A stretch of DNA of 64,000 nt from Mayfieldus sp963772265. GTDB taxonomy: Bacteria; Actinomycetota; Thermoleophilia; Solirubrobacterales; 70-9. The position numbers were made by a program, and so were the translations under genes. Every line of letters starts with the position of its first letter. Position 1 is the first letter of the stretch. The notes under the pieces are model-generated. The model did not search any database and had not been told where the DNA came from. It saw only the letters and a list, made by a program, of their open reading frames with translations. The stretch spans positions 310,001-374,000 of the forward strand of contig CAVYWS010000002.1 in assembly GCA_963772265.1 (NCBI GenBank), in the 5' to 3' direction. This document shows, one piece after another, positions 62,863 to 64,000 of this stretch.

Positions 62863-64000
62863 TTGGAGGCCTCCGCACTAACACACGCCGGACGGCGCGG
62901 GCTGCTCGCCCGGCGCTCGCCCCTGCTGCGCCTGCAGGGCGATGAGCGGCTGGTCGCCCTGCTGCGGCGCGGGAACGACAACGCCTTCGAAGCGATCGTC
63001 GACCGCTACCAGGCCCGCCTGCTCGGCTTCTGCCGCCAGATGCTGAGCTCGACCGAGGACGCCGAGGACGTGCTGCAGGAGGTCTTCGTCAACGCCTACC
63101 GGGCGATCCTCGCCGACAACCGCGAGATCAAGCTTCGCCCCTGGCTCTACCGGATCGCCCGCAACCGCTGCCTCAACCACCTTCGCAAGCCGGTCGCCGA
63201 GGGCAAGGACTCGATGGACGTCCACCCGATCGTCGACGCGGCCTCGACCCACGAGCGGGTCCAGAACCGCGAGGAATTCCGCCAGCTCCTCAGCGACGTC
63301 GGAAGGCTCCCCGAGACACAGCGCTCGGCGCTGCTGCTTCGCGAGATGGACGCGATGTCATACGAGGAGATCGCCGAGGCGATGCAGACAACCGTGCCGA
63401 GCGTCAAGTCGCTGCTGGTGCGGGCGCGGATCGCACTCGCCGAGGAGAGCCAGGCCCGGATGCTCACCTGCGGCGAGGTCCGGCTCGAGCTCGCAGAGGC
63501 CGCGGAGGGTCTCGGCAAGGCCTCGGGGCCGGTTCGCCGTCACCTGCGCGAGTGCGACGGATGCGCCGACTTCCGTGACCAGCTGCGCTCCGACTCCAAG
63601 GCGCTCGCCGCGATCTTCCCCGCCGGCCCCCTGCTTCTGTTCAAGGGCCTGCTCCTCTCCAAGCTCGGCCTCAGCGGCGCCGGTGCATCCGGCGGCGCCG
63701 GTGCGGCAGGAGCTTCCGGTGCGGGCGCGGGCGCTGCCGGCGGCGCTGCGGTCGGCGGCGGGGCCGGAGTCGGCGGCGTCGGGGCGATCGGCGGCGCCGT
63801 GGGCGCCAAGGCGGTCGCCGGTGTCGTCACCGCAGCGGTGATCACGGCCGGCGCCGCGGTCGAGGTCAAGCAGGTCTCCCACGCCGCAACGCCCGGCCCC
63901 CGAGACCTCGAGCATCGCCGCGGGCACCGGCGGGGTCGTCGCGCCAACCGTTGCCTCCCACTACGCATCCTCCTCCGCCACTCACAAAAAGGCGAAGGCA
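62863..64000 (+). CDS. ECF-type sigma factor fused to a zinc-finger anti-sigma-like tail (partial)
   Basis: From TTG 62863 (TTG 62821 is possible). Region 2: NAFEAIVDRYQARLLGFCRQMLSSTEDAEDVLQEVFVNAY (residues 40-80). Region 4: LPETQRSALLLREMDAMSYEEIAEAMQTTVPSVKSLLVRARIAL (about 148-190). Then a ZAS-like finger (CGEVRLEL with HLRECDGC, H-x3-C-x2-C, about 203-238), a Gly/Ala-rich hydrophobic stretch (about 266-320) and a low-complexity tail. A surplus base near 63895 breaks the tail frame. The gene runs off the window. Combining sigma and anti-sigma-type modules implies self-inhibition released by a redox or envelope signal. Confidence 0.85.
   Translation, partial: MEASALTHAGRRGLLARRSPLLRLQGDERLVALLRRGNDNAFEAIVDRYQARLLGFCRQMLSSTEDAEDVLQEVFVNAYRAILADNREIKLRPWLYRIARNRCLNHLRKPVAEGKDSMDVHPIVDAASTHERVQNREEFRQLLSDVGRLPETQRSALLLREMDAMSYEEIAEAMQTTVPSVKSLLVRARIALAEESQARMLTCGEVRLELAEAAEGLGKASGPVRRHLRECDGCADFRDQLRSDSKALAAIFPAGPLLLFKGLLLSKLGLSGAGASGGAGAAGASGAGAGAAGGAAVGGGAGVGGVGAIGGAVGAKAVAGVVTAAVITAGAAVEVKQVSHAATPGPRDLEHRRGHRRGRRANRCLPLRILLRHSQKGEG

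Overview
The window is high-GC DNA with short intergenic gaps and ATG/GTG/TTG starts. Its gene content (LivGMH and OpuC transporters, SatP-Acs, PucR/MarR/TetR/LysR regulators, two acyl-lipid desaturases with a cyclopropane synthase, topoisomerase IB, an ECF sigma factor fused to a zinc-finger tail) fits an actinobacterium. The closest guess is Thermoleophilia/Solirubrobacterales; this is inferred from style and gene types, not from a marker gene. Two tRNA genes are present (initiator Met and Leu-UAA). There is no rRNA, CRISPR array, insertion sequence or recognisable prophage.

Layout. 0-4.4 kb: branched-chain amino-acid ABC transporter (livH-livM-livG, minus strand) behind a LysR regulator, then a small acetyltransferase-like protein. 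4.4-9.1 kb: membrane protein, SnoaL-like protein, a two-gene purine/methylthioadenosine salvage operon and a cation/proton antiporter. 9.2-12.9 kb: complete OpuC-type osmoprotectant ABC transporter ending in a strong hairpin. 13-19 kb: a 37-codon small gene, a MarR-MFS fusion with a palindromic operator, a K+-channel-like protein, a PucR regulator, a desaturase and an MBL protein. 18.8-22 kb: acetate uptake and activation (satP-acs). 22-26 kb: topoisomerase IB, Ca2+/H+ antiporter, MBL-rhodanese protein. 25.8-29.2 kb: TetR regulator divergent from SCP2, acyl-CoA dehydrogenase and hydrolase genes, with a duplicated operator. 29.4-44.9 kb: GAF-GGDEF-EAL protein, benzoylformate-decarboxylase-like enzyme, lipid-modifying genes, sulfatase, MarR/MFS efflux pair, and an ECF41-type sigma factor divergent from an epimerase. 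45-54.5 kb: a looser accessory stretch (multicopper oxidase, two VOC proteins, APH-like kinase, two RibD/DHFR-like proteins, methyltransferase, quinone reductase) that carries three copies of an undescribed roughly 105-127 bp repeat and abuts tRNA-fMet. 55-64 kb: Ppx/GppA, SDR, a TPP enzyme, an M15-like peptidase, an adenylate cyclase, a SHOCT membrane protein, tRNA-Leu and a sigma/anti-sigma fusion cut by the window end.

Three points matter when reading the annotation. (1) At least 20 genes are interrupted by +1 shifts whose lengths (3n+1, or 3n+2 where two are visible) show surplus single bases. These look like residual sequencing insertions, so the affected genes are reported as one reconstructed CDS each. 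(2) At least 14 genes have TANNNT ending 6-10 nt before the start codon and no Shine-Dalgarno sequence, which points to widespread leaderless transcription; it was used to choose starts. (3) The most distinctive signals are a symmetric pair of ECF41-like promoters (GGTCACA-N16-GGTC in both directions), the three-copy repeat family, the MarR-MFS fusion, and a small acidic peptide gene with a very strong ribosome binding site.
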